64,000 nt of DNA, taken from NCBI GenBank assembly GCA_054601695.1, contig BAAHQB010000268.1, forward strand, positions 186,001 to 250,000, written 5' to 3'. Below the pieces are notes generated by a model. The model was not told where the DNA came from. It was given only the letters and a program-made list of their open reading frames with translations, and did no database searches. The translations under genes and the position numbers were made by a program. Every line of letters starts with the position of its first letter. Positions within the stretch are counted from its first letter, which is position 1. The stretch comes from Amorphochlora amoebiformis (Eukaryota > Cercozoa > Chlorarachniophyceae). Shown here in pieces: positions 30,597 to 44,530 of this stretch.

Positions 30597-31620
30597 ATAT
30601 GCATATATATATATACATATATATTATAGATCTCTTCTCTCTCTGTGCCTCTTTCTCTCTTCTCTCTTTCTCCCTCTCTCGTTCTCTCTCCTCTCTCCCC
30701 CTCTTTTTTTACCTCATATCTCTCCCTCTCCCTTTCTCTCTCCTCTCTCTCATTTTTCATCTCTTCTCTCTCTTCTATCTCTTCTCTCTCACGCTCTCTT
30801 TCTCTTTTTTCTCTCTTTTCTCTCTCCCTCTCTCTTACTCCCTCCTCTCTCTCTCTCTCTCTATCTCCTCTCTTTCTCTTGCCTCTCTCTCTCTCCTTCT
30901 CTCTTTTTCTCTATTCTCTCCCTCTCTCTTTCTATCCCTTCTCTGTCTCTTTCCTCTCTCTCTCTCTCTCCCTCTCTTTTTCTTTTTTCTTATCTTTCCT
31001 CTCTCTTTCTATCTCCTCTCTTTCTCTTTCCTCTGTCTCTCTCTCTCTACCCTCTTTTTTATCGCTTATATCTCTCTCTTCCTCTCTCTTTCTCTCTCCC
31101 TCTCTCTTTCTCTCTCCCTCTCTCTTTCTCTCTCCTTCCCTCTTTCTCTTTCCTCTTTTTTATCGCTTCGATCTCTCTCTCTCTCTCCCTCTCTCTTTCT
31201 CTCTCCCTCTCTCTTTCTCACTCCCTCTCTCTTTCTCTCTCCTTCTCTCTTTCTCTTTCCTCTCTCTTTCTCTACTCTCTTTTTTATCGCTTCGATCTCT
31301 CTCTCTCTCTCCCTCTCTCTTTCTCTCTCCCTCTCTCTTTCTCTCTCTCTCTTTCTCTCTCCTTCTCTCTCTCTCTTTCCTCTCTCTTTCTCTACTCTCT
31401 TTTTTATCGCTTCGATCTCTCTTCTCTCTCACCCTCTCTTTCTCTCTCCCTCTCTCTTTCTCTCTGCTCTCTCTCTCTTTCTCTCTCCCTCAATCTTTCT
31501 CTCCATCTCTCTTTCTCTCCCCCTCAATCTTTCTCTCTCTCTCTCTTTATCTCTCCCTCTCTCTTTCTCTCCCTCTCTCTTTCTCTCTCCCTCTCTCTTT
31601 CTCTCTGCTCTCTTTCTGTG
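30251..31620 (+). repeat. Polypyrimidine (CT-rich) block of about 1.4 kb
   Basis: CTCTCT/CCCTCTCTCTTT repeats broken only by an AT island (30536-30630). A segment with TTTTTTATCGCTT recurs at about 31049, 31156, 31281 and 31401, showing a longer unit of about 110-125 bp. The long Leu/Ser frames are artefacts. Such tracts can form triplex (H-DNA). Confidence 0.95.
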
Positions 31621-31694
31621 CATATGGTGTGTAAAAGGTTACCTAGCTGTTAGCTGTGCCTGCATACTCTTTAGACCATCAATTTCGCTCTATA

Positions 31695-31731
<37 letters not shown>

Positions 31732-31772
31732 TACTCTTTAGACCATCAATTTCGCTCTATAGTACATATATA

Positions 31773-31816
<44 letters not shown>

Positions 31817-31849
31817 GCATACTCTTTAGACCATCAATTTCGCTCTATA

Positions 31850-31903
<54 letters not shown>

Positions 31904-31905
31904 GC
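31621..31905 (+). repeat. Composite array: ACTCTTTAGACCATCAATTT unit + (AT)n, three copies
   Basis: A 40-bp segment with GCATACTCTTTAGACCATCA and TTCGCTCTATAGTA lies at 31662, 31728 and 31818, separated by (AT)n. Confidence 0.93.
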
Positions 31906-32168
31906 AGGTAAGATATTCTACTCTGGATTATCCGATTGACAATTCTTTCGTATTCTCTCCAAAAGCCCTTTTTAAGCCCTAATTCATTCGAACGAGTCTC
32001 ACCTGAGCCCTAATATGAATATATAAATATAAAGATGTATATGTATACGTATATATATATATATATGTATATGTATGTATATATATATATATATGTATAT
32101 GTATGTATATATATATATATATAATATAATATATATATTAGCCCTAATATGAATATATAAATATAAAG

Positions 32169-32235
<67 letters not shown>

Positions 32236-32257
32236 TATGTACATATATGTATGTATG

Positions 32258-32289
<32 letters not shown>

Positions 32290-32345
32290 TATATAAATAT
32301 ATTGATATATATATTTCTAACTCCTTGAATGAGAGTGGTTTGATC
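31906..32345. repeat. AT microsatellite with a twice-repeated AGCCCTAATATGAATATAT
   Basis: Complex sequence at 31906-32020, then AT blocks. AGCCCTAATATGAATATATA occurs at about 32007 and 32140. Confidence 0.8.
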
Positions 32346-32359
32346 TGTTAAGTGTAGAC

Positions 32360-32962
32360 ATATAAACGCATATGTAAATGTATATCAATATGTCATATGT
32401 GTAAATATATATCAATATGTCATATGTGTAAATGTATATCAATATGTCATATGTGTAAATATATATCAATATGTTATATGTGTAAACGTATATCAATATG
32501 TCATATAAGTGTAAATGTATATCAATATGTTATATGTGTAAATGTATATCAATATGTTATATGCGTAAATATATATCAATATGTTATATGTGTAAATGTA
32601 TATCAATATGTGTATATCAATATGTGATATGTAAATGTATATCAATATGTTATATGTAGATGTATGTCAATATGTCATATGTGTAAATGTATATCAATAT
32701 GTGTATATCAATATGTTATATGTAAATGTATATCAATATGTTATATGTGTAAATGTATATCAATATGTTATATGTGTAAATATATATCAATATGTTATAT
32801 GTGTAAATATATATCAATATGTCATATGTGTAAATACATATCAATATGTTATATGTGTAAATGTATATCAATATGTCATATGTGTAAATGTATATCAATA
32901 TGTTATATGTGTAAATGTATATCAATATGTCATATGTGTAAATGTATATCAATATGTTATTC
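32360..32962 (+). repeat. Minisatellite of 21-23 bp (GTAAATGTATATCAATATG)n
   Basis: About 25 tandem units alternating between TCATATGT and TTATATGT variants, with a few short or deleted units. Confidence 0.93.
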
Positions 32963-32966
32963 CCTT

Positions 32967-33006
<40 letters not shown>

Positions 33007-33016
33007 ATATATATAT

Positions 33017-33072
<56 letters not shown>

Positions 33073-33096
33073 TATCTATATGTATATATATACACA

Positions 33097-33134
<38 letters not shown>

Positions 33135-33178
33135 TGTATATACATATATACATGTATATATTATATATATATATACAT

Positions 33179-33222
<44 letters not shown>

Positions 33223-33335
33223 ATATATATATATATATATATACATACATACATACATATACACATACATATTTACACATATACACACACATACATATAC
33301 ATATTGATACACACACACATACACACCCGAAAATC
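32963..33335. repeat. (AT)n and (AC)n microsatellite
   Basis: Alternating AT followed by ACAT/ACAC repeats. Confidence 0.9.
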
Positions 33336-34270
<935 letters not shown>

Positions 34271-34427
34271 TATGTATATTATATATCAATGTCTGAGATA
34301 TATTATATTCCATGAATATGTAAATGAATGCATATGTATGTAAAATATAATATATATATATTATATCAATCATGTATATATATATATATATATACATAAA
34401 TATATATATATGTATAAATGTAACTAC

Positions 34428-34468
<41 letters not shown>

Positions 34469-34670
34469 CTATGACACGATGTATATTTGTATTTATATAT
34501 GTGTAAATATATATATATATATATGCATATCTATATATCTATGTGTATATGTATGTATATATATATATATATATATATAAATATATTTTTTCTTATGTAT
34601 AATTCACACACGAATATATATATATATATATATATAGATATATGTATATGTATATATATATATATATTAG
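34271..34670. repeat. (AT)n microsatellite
   Basis: Alternating AT with short islands; no gene seen. Confidence 0.88.
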
Positions 34671-34711
34671 TATTACTTGTAGAGATCCTACGTTAAAGCA
34701 TGTTCAACCGA

Positions 34712-34803
<92 letters not shown>

Positions 34804-34939
34804 TACTTACTGTAGAGCTCCTACATTAAATCATGTTCGACCGATATTATTATTTTTATTAAATATATACATGTATATATATATATATATATATATTACT
34901 TGTAGAGCTCCTACATTAAAGCACGTTCGACCGATATAT

Positions 34940-34970
<31 letters not shown>

Positions 34971-35058
34971 TATAAACATATATATATATATATATATAGT
35001 ATATATATATATATATATTACTTGTAGAGCTCCTACATTAAAGCACGTTCGACCGATA

Positions 35059-35112
<54 letters not shown>

Positions 35113-35163
35113 TATATATATTACTTACTTGTAGAGCTCCTACGTTAAAGCACGTTCGACCAA

Positions 35164-35205
<42 letters not shown>

Positions 35206-35229
35206 ATATATACATATATATATATATAT

Positions 35230-35269
<40 letters not shown>

Positions 35270-35305
35270 CTTGTAGAGCTCCTACATTAAAGCACGTTCG
35301 ACCGA

Positions 35306-35381
<76 letters not shown>

Positions 35382-35421
35382 CTTACTTGTAGAGCTCCTA
35401 CGTTAAAGCACGTTCGACCGA

Positions 35422-35507
<86 letters not shown>

Positions 35508-35575
35508 CTTACTTGTAGAGCTCCTACGTTAAAGCACGTTCGACCGATATTATTACCGCTATCCAAAGGGTCTAT
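34671..35575 (+). repeat. Composite array: 42-bp unit + (ATT)n + (AT)n, eight copies
   Basis: The unit ACTTGTAGAGCTCCTACRTT with AAAGCACGTTCGACCGAT starts at about 34672, 34804, 34896, 35018, 35121, 35268, 35379 and 35505. Most copies are followed by (ATT)n of 5-17 repeats and then (AT)n. A ninth partial copy lies at 35795-35860, after which CCGCTATC(C/T)AAAGGGTC is also duplicated. Confidence 0.95.
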
Positions 35576-35701
35576 AAGAACCTAGTATATATGTATATAT
35601 ATATATATATATATTATGTATATATATATATATGTATATTATGTATATATATATTATGTATATATACATATATTATGTATATATATATATGTATATATAT
35701 G

Positions 35702-35780
<79 letters not shown>

Positions 35781-35959
35781 AAATATGTGTACATATATAT
35801 TAAAGCATGTGCGACCGATATTATCACCGCTATCTAAAGGGTCAATAGGAACTTAGTATACATGTGTATGTATATATATGTACATATATATATATATATA
35901 CATATTATGCATAAATATGTTTATCTACCAAAAAAATACATACATGCATATATATATAC

Positions 35960-36003
<44 letters not shown>

Positions 36004-36014
36004 CATATATATAT

Positions 36015-36082
<68 letters not shown>

Positions 36083-36096
36083 TATATATATGTGTA

Positions 36097-36133
<37 letters not shown>

Positions 36134-36192
36134 TGAAAACTTGTTTTTCCTATTACCCATATCTAAAAATTTAAAACAACCTGTATATATAT

Positions 36193-36241
<49 letters not shown>

Positions 36242-36430
36242 TGTTTACGTATATAATATACGTACATATATATATATATATGTACATCTATCTATATACA
36301 TATATATATATATAATATATACATATATATATATATATATACATATATATAATATATACATAATGTATATATATATATATATATATCTATTACACATATA
36401 ATATCCATACCAGAGGATGATCCCGAAACT
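35576..36430. repeat. (AT)n microsatellite
   Basis: Includes the partial ninth copy of the preceding unit and an island at 36135-36180. Confidence 0.9.
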
Positions 36431-36444
36431 TCTCTCGGTGTCCC

Positions 36445-36634
36445 CTAGGGTTAGGGTTAGGGTTAGGGTTAGGGTTAGGGTTAGGGTTAGGGTTAGGGTT
36501 AGGATCAGATTATTCAGTATGTCTTGTTAGGGTTAGGGTTAGGGTTAGGGATAAGGTTAGAGTTAGGGTTAGGGATAAGGTTAGAGTTAGGGTTAGGGTT
36601 AGGGTTAGGGTTAGGAGTGCTGTATACTATATAA

Positions 36635-36640
<6 letters not shown>
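36445..36640 (+). repeat. Interstitial TTAGGG tract with a GATCAGATTATTCAG element
   Basis: Near-perfect TTAGGG on both sides of a short element at 36502-36526 that recurs at several places to the right. Confidence 0.93.
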
Positions 36641-36707
<67 letters not shown>

Positions 36708-37257
36708 TAATATATATATATATATACATATATACACACACATATATATCCATTCATTCATTAGGGTCAGGAGTGCTGTGTATCATACATACATATATAA
36801 TGCAACACATACATACATACATATACATACATATACATACATACATATATACACATATATTCTCCCACAAACGCAAACAAGCTGGTTCACTCTAGCAAAT
36901 GCATAACACATATTATACAAACACATATATACATATCTATATATATATATATATAACTAGATATCTGTATATCTATATACCTATATCTAGATATCTATAT
37001 ATCTATATATCTATATATAGACCTAGATACCCTACCATAACGCGAACAAAGCTGGTTCGACTCTAGTAAATACATAACATATATTGTATGTACACACATA
37101 TATTATACATATATATATATATATATATATCTAGATATCTCTCTATATATATCTAGATATCTATATATCTATATATTTATATCTAGACATAGATACCCTC
37201 CCATAAACGCGAACAAAGCTGGTTCGACTCTCGTAATCGGGAGAGCCACAGCTTGAA
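36641..37257. repeat. AT-rich block with a three-copy ACGCGAACAAAGCTGG unit
   Basis: The unit (ACCCTACCATAACGCGAACA type, then GCTGGTTCGACTCT) occurs at about 36866, 37029 and 37195, separated by ATAT and CTAGATATCTATAT repeats. Confidence 0.85.
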
Positions 37258-37325
37258 CCTTAGGGTTAGGGTTAGGGTTAGGGTTAGGGTTCGGGTTAAC
37301 GGTTAGAATTGGGTTTGGGTTAAGA
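37258..37325 (+). repeat. Short TTAGGG tract
   Basis: Five perfect hexamers, then variants (TTCGGG, TTTGGG). Confidence 0.9.
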
Positions 37326-37377
37326 TATATATTATGTATATATACATATATATACATATATTGTATGTATATATTAC

Positions 37378-37424
<47 letters not shown>

Positions 37425-37463
37425 CTTTAGATTTGACCTATTAGCGAAGGTATACGCACATGT

Positions 37464-37513
<50 letters not shown>

Positions 37514-37654
37514 TTGGGTTGAATCTATTAGGAAAGATAACCACACATACACACACACAATTAAATATACAAATACACACACACACACACACTCACACAC
37601 ACACACATATATATATATATACATATATATGTGTGTATATATATATATTATGTA

Positions 37655-37705
<51 letters not shown>

Positions 37706-37808
37706 GTATACCTTTGGGTTGAACCTGTTAGCAAAGGTATCCAGAAATAATAGTAATAAGCGGCCCAAATCCCTCTCTCTCCCTATATATATACATATAA
37801 ATATAAAC

Positions 37809-37849
<41 letters not shown>

Positions 37850-38015
37850 TATAAATATATATATATTTGTTTATATGTTAATATTATATATATATGTATA
37901 TATATATATATCTTTGTTTATATGTTAATATTATATATGTATACATATATATATTATATATATATAGGTATATTAATATATATGCGTGTATGTATTATCT
38001 GTAGGATTGAAGATT
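37326..38015. repeat. (AT)n / (AC)n microsatellite with a three-copy TTTGGGTTGAA(T/C)CT segment
   Basis: Related 25-30 bp segments at about 37430, 37512 and 37710 (CTTTGGGTTGAACC, TTAGCAAAGGTA) are separated by AT and AC repeats. Confidence 0.85.
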
Positions 38016-38440
38016 ATTAACGGGTTAGTGTTAGGAAGCTAAGGTGTTAGGATTCGAGGATATAGCAGCTTATTACTAGAGGGGTAGGGTTGAAGATTAA
38101 GGGGCTAGGGTTGAAGATTAGGAGGTTAGGGTTAACGGGGTAGGTTAGGAAGCTAAGGTGTTAGGATTCGAGGACATAGCACCTTATTACTAGAGGGTTA
38201 GGGTTGAAGATTAGGGGGTTGGGATTAACGGGTTAGGTTTAGGAGGCTAAGGTGTTAGGATTCGAGGATACAACAGCTTGTTACTAGAGGGTTAGGGTTA
38301 AAGATTAGGGGGTTAGGGTTAACGGGGTAGGGTTAGGAAGCTAAGGCGTTAGGATTCGAGGGAGTAGCAGCTTATTATTAGAGGTCTAGGGTTGAAGATT
38401 AGGGGGTTAGGGTTAACGGGTTAGGGTTAGGGTTAGGGGT
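38016..38440 (+). repeat. Higher-order repeat with GAAGCTAAGGTGTTAGGATT, four copies
   Basis: Units of about 90-120 bp start near 38034, 38150, 38243 and 38337. Each has TTCGAGG, then CTTATTACTAGAGG, then TTGAAGATTAGGGGGTTAGG and GGTTAACGGG. The unit appears to be built from degenerate TTAGGG. Confidence 0.9.
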
Positions 38441-39075
38441 TTACCTGCAAACTCCCCTCGGTAGTACTGACGGAGCCCTGGGCCGACCTGGGTTTAGGTT
38501 AGGGTTAGGGTTAAGATTAGGGTTAGGGTTAGGGTTAGGGTTAGGGTTAGGGTTAGGGTTAGGGTAGTCTTAGAGTTGCCAAGCTATGACTATGATTAGG
38601 TTTGGTAGGTGTAGGGTTAGGGTTAGGGTTAGGGTTAGGGTTAGGGTTAGGGTTAGGGTTAGGGTTAGGGTTAGGGTTAGGGCTAGGGTTAGGGTTAGGG
38701 TTAAGATCACAAACTTAAGGCTGTGTAAGGGTTAGGGTTAGGATTAGGAATAGTAATACAATTAGGGTTAGGGGATGAGAGACTGTTAGGGTTAAGGTTA
38801 GGGTTAGGGTTAGGGTTAGAGTTATCACTTTTGCGATAAATGACTTAAACCTCGGACCAGCTCGAAGACCTAGGGTTAGGGTTAGGGTTAGGGTTAGGGT
38901 TAGGGTTAGGGTTAGGGTTAGAGTTAGGAAAACCGGCAACATAACGTTGAGCGAGACCTGTTGGTTAGGGTTAGGGTTAGGGTTAGGGTTAAGGTTTAGG
39001 GTTAGGGTTAGGGTTGGGTTTAGGGTTAGGGTTGGGGTAAGGGTTAGGGTTAAGGTTAGGTTAGGGTATATTTTT
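38441..39075 (+). repeat. Interstitial TTAGGG tracts with complex islands
   Basis: Tracts at about 38495-38565, 38612-38702, 38725-38820, 38872-38925 and 38965-39066. Islands of 30-60 bp (for example 38441-38495 and 38820-38872) carry no gene. Confidence 0.92.
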
Positions 39076-39249
39076 ATATATCTGTGTGCACAGATACTAT
39101 GTATATATTTATAATATATGTGTGATTATATATACATATATATATGTATATATGAATATAGATGTACATGTATAATGTATATACGAAAATATACACATCA
39201 CATTAAATCCACACACACATAATAAATACATATAATATATATATATACA

Positions 39250-39280
<31 letters not shown>

Positions 39281-39438
39281 CCATACACACACATCTATGT
39301 ACAAACAAACAGCCGAAATTTAAAAAAAAAAAAAAAATTTTCTCACGATCACGTTGAAGAACAGAGACAACCATTAAAACTAACCCATAGGAGGTCAACC
39401 CTCCCTTATAAGGATCATTCAGTCCCCTAAGACACGTT
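39076..39438. repeat. AT-rich block and complex island
   Basis: AT repeat to 39285, an A-run at about 39322-39337, then about 100 bp of complex sequence without a recognisable gene. Confidence 0.8.
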
Positions 39439-40060
39439 GAGAGTTAGGGTTAGGGTTAGGGTTAGGGTTAGGGTTAGGGTTAGGGTTGGAGTTAGCATCA
39501 GATTATTCAGCATGTCTTAGCCCAAGGGCCATTGACTTCCTTAGGGTGAGGGTTAGGGTTAGGGTTAGGGTTAGGGTTAGGGTTTGACTTCGTAACGAGA
39601 AACTGCTTCAGTACAAGAGTCAAAGGGGCGAGTTCCCTACGGTTGGGGTTAGGGTTAGGGTTAGGGTTAGGGTCAATTTTAGAGTAACTCTCAGGCATAA
39701 AAATCCAAACTAACAGTATCCTAACCCTAACCCTAACCCTAACCCTAACCCTAACCCTAACCTATACTCGGAACACAACCCCCGAACGAACGCACGAGTG
39801 GATAGCCTAGGGTTAGGGTTAGGGTTAGGGTCAGGGTTAGGGTTAGGATTAGGGTTAGGGTTAGGGTTAGCGTCATTAGAGTTAGGGTTTTACCCTCTAT
39901 GTGAAGGGCTATCAAAAGTTACGTCGATTGGTATTCGGGTGCCTAGGGTTAGGCTTAGGGTTAGGGTTAGGGTTAGGGTTGGGGTTAGGGGATTAGGGTT
40001 AGGGTTAGGGTGAGGGTTAGGGTTAGGGGGTTAGGGTTAGGGGTTAGGGTTGGGGTTGTA
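39439..40060 (+). repeat. Interstitial TTAGGG tracts, one inverted
   Basis: G-rich tracts at 39441-39487, 39541-39585, 39642-39673, 39808-39890 and 39945-40060. An inverted CCCTAA tract lies at 39719-39762. A copy of the ATCAGATTATTCAGCATGTC element lies at 39488-39532. Confidence 0.92.
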
Positions 40061-40219
40061 TATGTATGTATATATGTATATCTATTAAATATATGTATAT
40101 ATACCTATACGTATGTACATGTATAAGTATACAAGCACAATCATCTATACATAGACATTATATATATATATATATATATATGCATATATATATCGTATAA
40201 TATATACGACTATAATAAT

Positions 40220-40267
<48 letters not shown>

Positions 40268-40370
40268 TTATATAGTATCAAACATATGTAATACTTTCGT
40301 GTGTTTGCGTACGTAGTATGTAAACATTGCATATTATGTACATACATACAATATAAATATACATACATGT

Positions 40371-40407
<37 letters not shown>

Positions 40408-40462
40408 CATATATAATATATATATATATATTATATATTATATATATATATTATATAATATG

Positions 40463-40516
<54 letters not shown>

Positions 40517-40570
40517 ATACGCATAAATATACTGAAACTACCATCCATAACTGCAGTGACTTTCAGTATC
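40061..40570. repeat. (AT)n microsatellite
   Basis: No gene seen. Confidence 0.88.
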
Positions 40571-41165
40571 GGCATCTAGGGTTAGGGTTAGGGTTAGGGT
40601 TAGGGTTAGGGTTAGGGTTAGGGTTAGGGTAAGGGTTATGGTTAGGTTTACCTTTGTAGCCAATAACGCTTTCACCGAGTGAACCCAAGGTTGAGCCCTT
40701 AGGATTAGGGTTAGGATTAGGGTTAGGGTTAGGGTAGGGTTAGGGTAGTATTAACGTTAGATTGACTACAACTCAGGCTAACCCTAATCTATCTCTGCTT
40801 GCCTAACCCTAATCCTAACCCTAACCCTAACCCTAACTCCAACCCTAACCCTAACCGGAGTTCCTCCGCCAGTTTAGTGTAAAATGCTCGCTGAGGACGA
40901 GAGGAGTCATTTTGACCTTAGGGTTAGGGTTAGGGTTAGGGTTAGGATGAGATTATTCAGCATATTTTAGCCCTAGGGCCATTGACTCTGCCACTTAGTG
41001 GGACTGTTATGCTGTTAGCGACCTCAGAAGGTCTCATGTTAGGGTTCGCATTGTGTCTTGAGTGAGAAGGGATGCGTGTGTTAGCTGTGTGTTAGATTTA
41101 GGATTAGGGTTAGGGTTAGGGTTAGGGTTAGGGTTAGGGTTGCGGTTAGGGTTATAACCTAGGAC
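40571..41165 (+). repeat. TTAGGG tracts in both orientations
   Basis: G-rich at 40577-40645, 40700-40750, 40918-40948 and 41095-41155; inverted CCCTAA at 40804-40858. The ATTATTCAGCAT element lies at 40948-40990. Confidence 0.92.
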
Positions 41166-41364
41166 TCTCTGGTAATGTGGTTGGACGTCGCATATCACCT
41201 TTTGTTTTATATATATATATATATATATATTTATACATATATATATATATATAAAATATATACTTATTTATAAATATATATATAAGTATATATATATACA
41301 TATATATATATGTATATTTTCATACATATATTAGATATTCCTAAACCGTCTTTGTCTCACTTCA
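41166..41364. repeat. AT-rich block
   Basis: AT repeat between telomere-type tracts. Confidence 0.85.
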
Positions 41365-41850
41365 GCCGAACCCTAACCCTAACCCTAACCCTAACCCTAA
41401 TCTTAAACCTAACGCTAACCCTAACCCTAACCCTAACCCTAGGTTGCCAGATCATTCAAATAATGTACATATCCGTAACTCATCCTAATTCATATATCCA
41501 GCCCAACCCTAACCCTAACCCTAACCCTAACCCTAACCCTAACCCTAACCCTAACCCTAACCCTAACCCTAACCCTAACCCTAGTACAAGATCGATATCT
41601 GAAGAAGGGATGCACAGAGCAGTAGCAAATGACCCAAAAACCTAACATTAGGGTTAAGGTTAGGGTTAAGGTTAGGGTTAGGGTTAGGGTTAGGGTTAGG
41701 ATCAGATTATTCAGCATGTCTTAGTCCGAGGACATTGACTCCACAGATTGGGGCCTTAGTGCTGTGTGGGATAACAGCAGATCGTGCTGATGGGGTGGTG
41801 AGTGTTAGGGTTAGGGTTAGGGTTAGGGTTAAGGTTAGGGTTATGGTAAT
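41365..41850. repeat. Inverted CCCTAA tracts followed by TTAGGG tracts
   Basis: CCCTAA at 41369-41442 and 41505-41582 (13 hexamers in the second), then TTAGGG at 41647-41700 and 41803-41845. The GATCAGATTATTCAGCATG element with a longer 3' extension spans about 41699-41783. Confidence 0.93.
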
Positions 41851-41963
41851 GAGAGTATCGTGTTGTGTATGTGCATTATATGTATTTATATATATTTTAT
41901 ATATATATATATATGTATGTATATATATATGTATACATATATATATATATATATATGCATATA

Positions 41964-41996
<33 letters not shown>

Positions 41997-42000
41997 TTAG

Positions 42001-42033
<33 letters not shown>

Positions 42034-42064
42034 ATATATTATATACATACATACATATATATAT

Positions 42065-42110
<46 letters not shown>

Positions 42111-42233
42111 GTATATATATACACACACATACATACATATACATATATACACACACACATACATATATATATACATATACATATATATACATATATATAT
42201 ATATATACATATACACATACATATATACATAAA

Positions 42234-42328
<95 letters not shown>

Positions 42329-42387
42329 CTATATATAATATATATATATATATATATATGTGTGTGTATAAATTATATATATAAATA

Positions 42388-42432
<45 letters not shown>
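41851..42432. repeat. (AT)n microsatellite
   Basis: Alternating AT with ACAC and GTGT variants. Confidence 0.92.
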
Positions 42433-42440
<8 letters not shown>

Positions 42441-42582
42441 GATATCAAACATAATAAAGACGTAGATATAGTTATGTGGATATATATAGTATAACAACAT
42501 ACGTATAAAGATATAGATATTATCTTATGTGTATAATATGTAATTTCTTATGTGAAAATATAATATAAATATATATAGTTAG

Positions 42583-42624
<42 letters not shown>

Positions 42625-42681
42625 AAATAATATATATAATTATAGATATCAAACATAATAAAGACGTAGATATAGTTATGT

Positions 42682-42729
<48 letters not shown>

Positions 42730-42985
42730 TAACAACATACGTATAAGACATAGATATAGTCTTAAGTGTATAATATGTAATTTCCTATGTGAAATATGTG
42801 AATATATAGTTAGATTTATATGTATATATTTATTTATATATACATATATATATATATATATATTAGAGATATCAAACATAATAAAGACGTAGATATAGTT
42901 ATGTGGATATATAGTATAACAACATACGTATAAAGACATAGATATAGCCTTTTATGTGTATAATATTTAATTTCTCAGATGTTTA
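42433..42985 (+). repeat. Tandem repeat of about 210 bp, three copies, with internal (AT)n
   Basis: Units start with AGATATCAAACATAATAAAG at about 42439, 42644 and 42867 and contain GTAGATATAGTTATGTGGAT, ACAACATACGTATAA and TAATATGTAATTTC segments. The (AT)n portions vary in length. Confidence 0.92.
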
Positions 42986-43030
42986 CATATATATATATAT
43001 ATATATGTATGTAATGTATATATATATATG

Positions 43031-43115
<85 letters not shown>

Positions 43116-43116
43116 G

Positions 43117-43184
<68 letters not shown>

Positions 43185-43226
43185 AAGGCTGTAATAGCGT
43201 TGGTTTGTCTTGGGTAATGGTCCTAA

Positions 43227-43270
<44 letters not shown>

Positions 43271-43322
43271 AATATATACATATATATATATATAAATCAA
43301 TAACATACATACATACATACAA

Positions 43323-43354
<32 letters not shown>

Positions 43355-43528
43355 AGTGCAGATATATGTTATACACACACACACACATATATATATATAT
43401 AATATGTGTATAATAATAATAATAAGACTGATAGATATTATACATATTCAGATACTGTTATACTGCAGTATATATATATATATATATATGTATGTATATA
43501 ATATATTATGTATATATATTATACATAC

Positions 43529-43565
<37 letters not shown>

Positions 43566-43570
43566 ATATA
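42986..43570. repeat. (AT)n / (AC)n microsatellite
   Basis: An island at 43180-43230 has no gene. Confidence 0.9.
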
Positions 43571-44016
43571 AACGTGTATATGATTTGTTCGATGTATTAT
43601 ATTACGTTATAATATGTCAAATCGATATATCTGTGTATAAGTAACCTTGATATATTATATTACGATATAATACATCATATCGATACATATTAATATATAA
43701 GTAAAACTTGCCGCTGAATCTATATATTATATATAAGAAATATACATATATATATATATACATATTATATATAATACAAATATATATATATATATATATA
43801 TTATATATGTATATATAAATACATATATATATAAAGATATTTAGATATATAAGAAATATATAGATATGTATATATACCTGGGATAAGAGAGTCAGAAATC
43901 TCTCAATCTTAACGATATCTCTATGCAATTCAGATATTAATGTTGGGGCCTATATAAATAACGATATCTCTATGCAATTCAGATATTAATGTTGGGGCCT
44001 ATATAATATATATATA

Positions 44017-44050
<34 letters not shown>

Positions 44051-44094
44051 TGATATCTCTATGCAATTCAGATATTTATGTTTGGGCCTATATA

Positions 44095-44126
<32 letters not shown>

Positions 44127-44306
44127 GTATAAATAAATATGTACAAATATTTTGCTATATCTCTATTCAACCCAATATCAAAGTTAAGACATATTTCTAT
44201 AATATACATGCATACAATAAATATACACACATATATCTCAATATGGATATGCATATATATATATATATATACATATATATATTTATATATATATATACAC
44301 ATATAT

Positions 44307-44339
<33 letters not shown>

Positions 44340-44385
44340 ACCCTCTGGTTCCGCCCCGACACAAGTTTACAGAAACCCTGCATCA
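43571..44385 (+). repeat. AT-rich block with a three-copy GATATCTCTATGCAATTCAG unit
   Basis: Copies at about 43913, 43963 and 44050, each ending GGGCCTATATA; the third continues into (AT)n. A TATATTACG(A/T)TATAATA segment is duplicated at 43598 and 43655. Confidence 0.88.
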
Positions 44386-44530
44386 TTGCCTAGGGTTAGG
44401 GTTAGGGTTAGGGTTAGGGTTAGGGTTAGGGTTATGGTTAGGGTTAGGGTTAGGGTTGGGGTTATGATTTCGGTTAGTGTTAGGGGGTTAGGACTATGGT
44501 AATGATTTGAGTTAGAGGTAGTGCTAGAAG
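44386..44530 (+). repeat. Interstitial TTAGGG tract
   Basis: About ten near-perfect hexamers, then a degenerate tail. Confidence 0.92.

Noticed and set aside
30593-31741. Long Ser/Leu-rich open frames
   Set aside because: Products of the CT-rich microsatellite; no start context, no domain, equally open in several frames.
37195-37260. Possible tRNA 3' part (GGTTCGACTC resembles a T arm)
   Set aside because: No acceptor-stem pairing, no anticodon arm upstream, and the segment is one of three copies of an AT-linked repeat.
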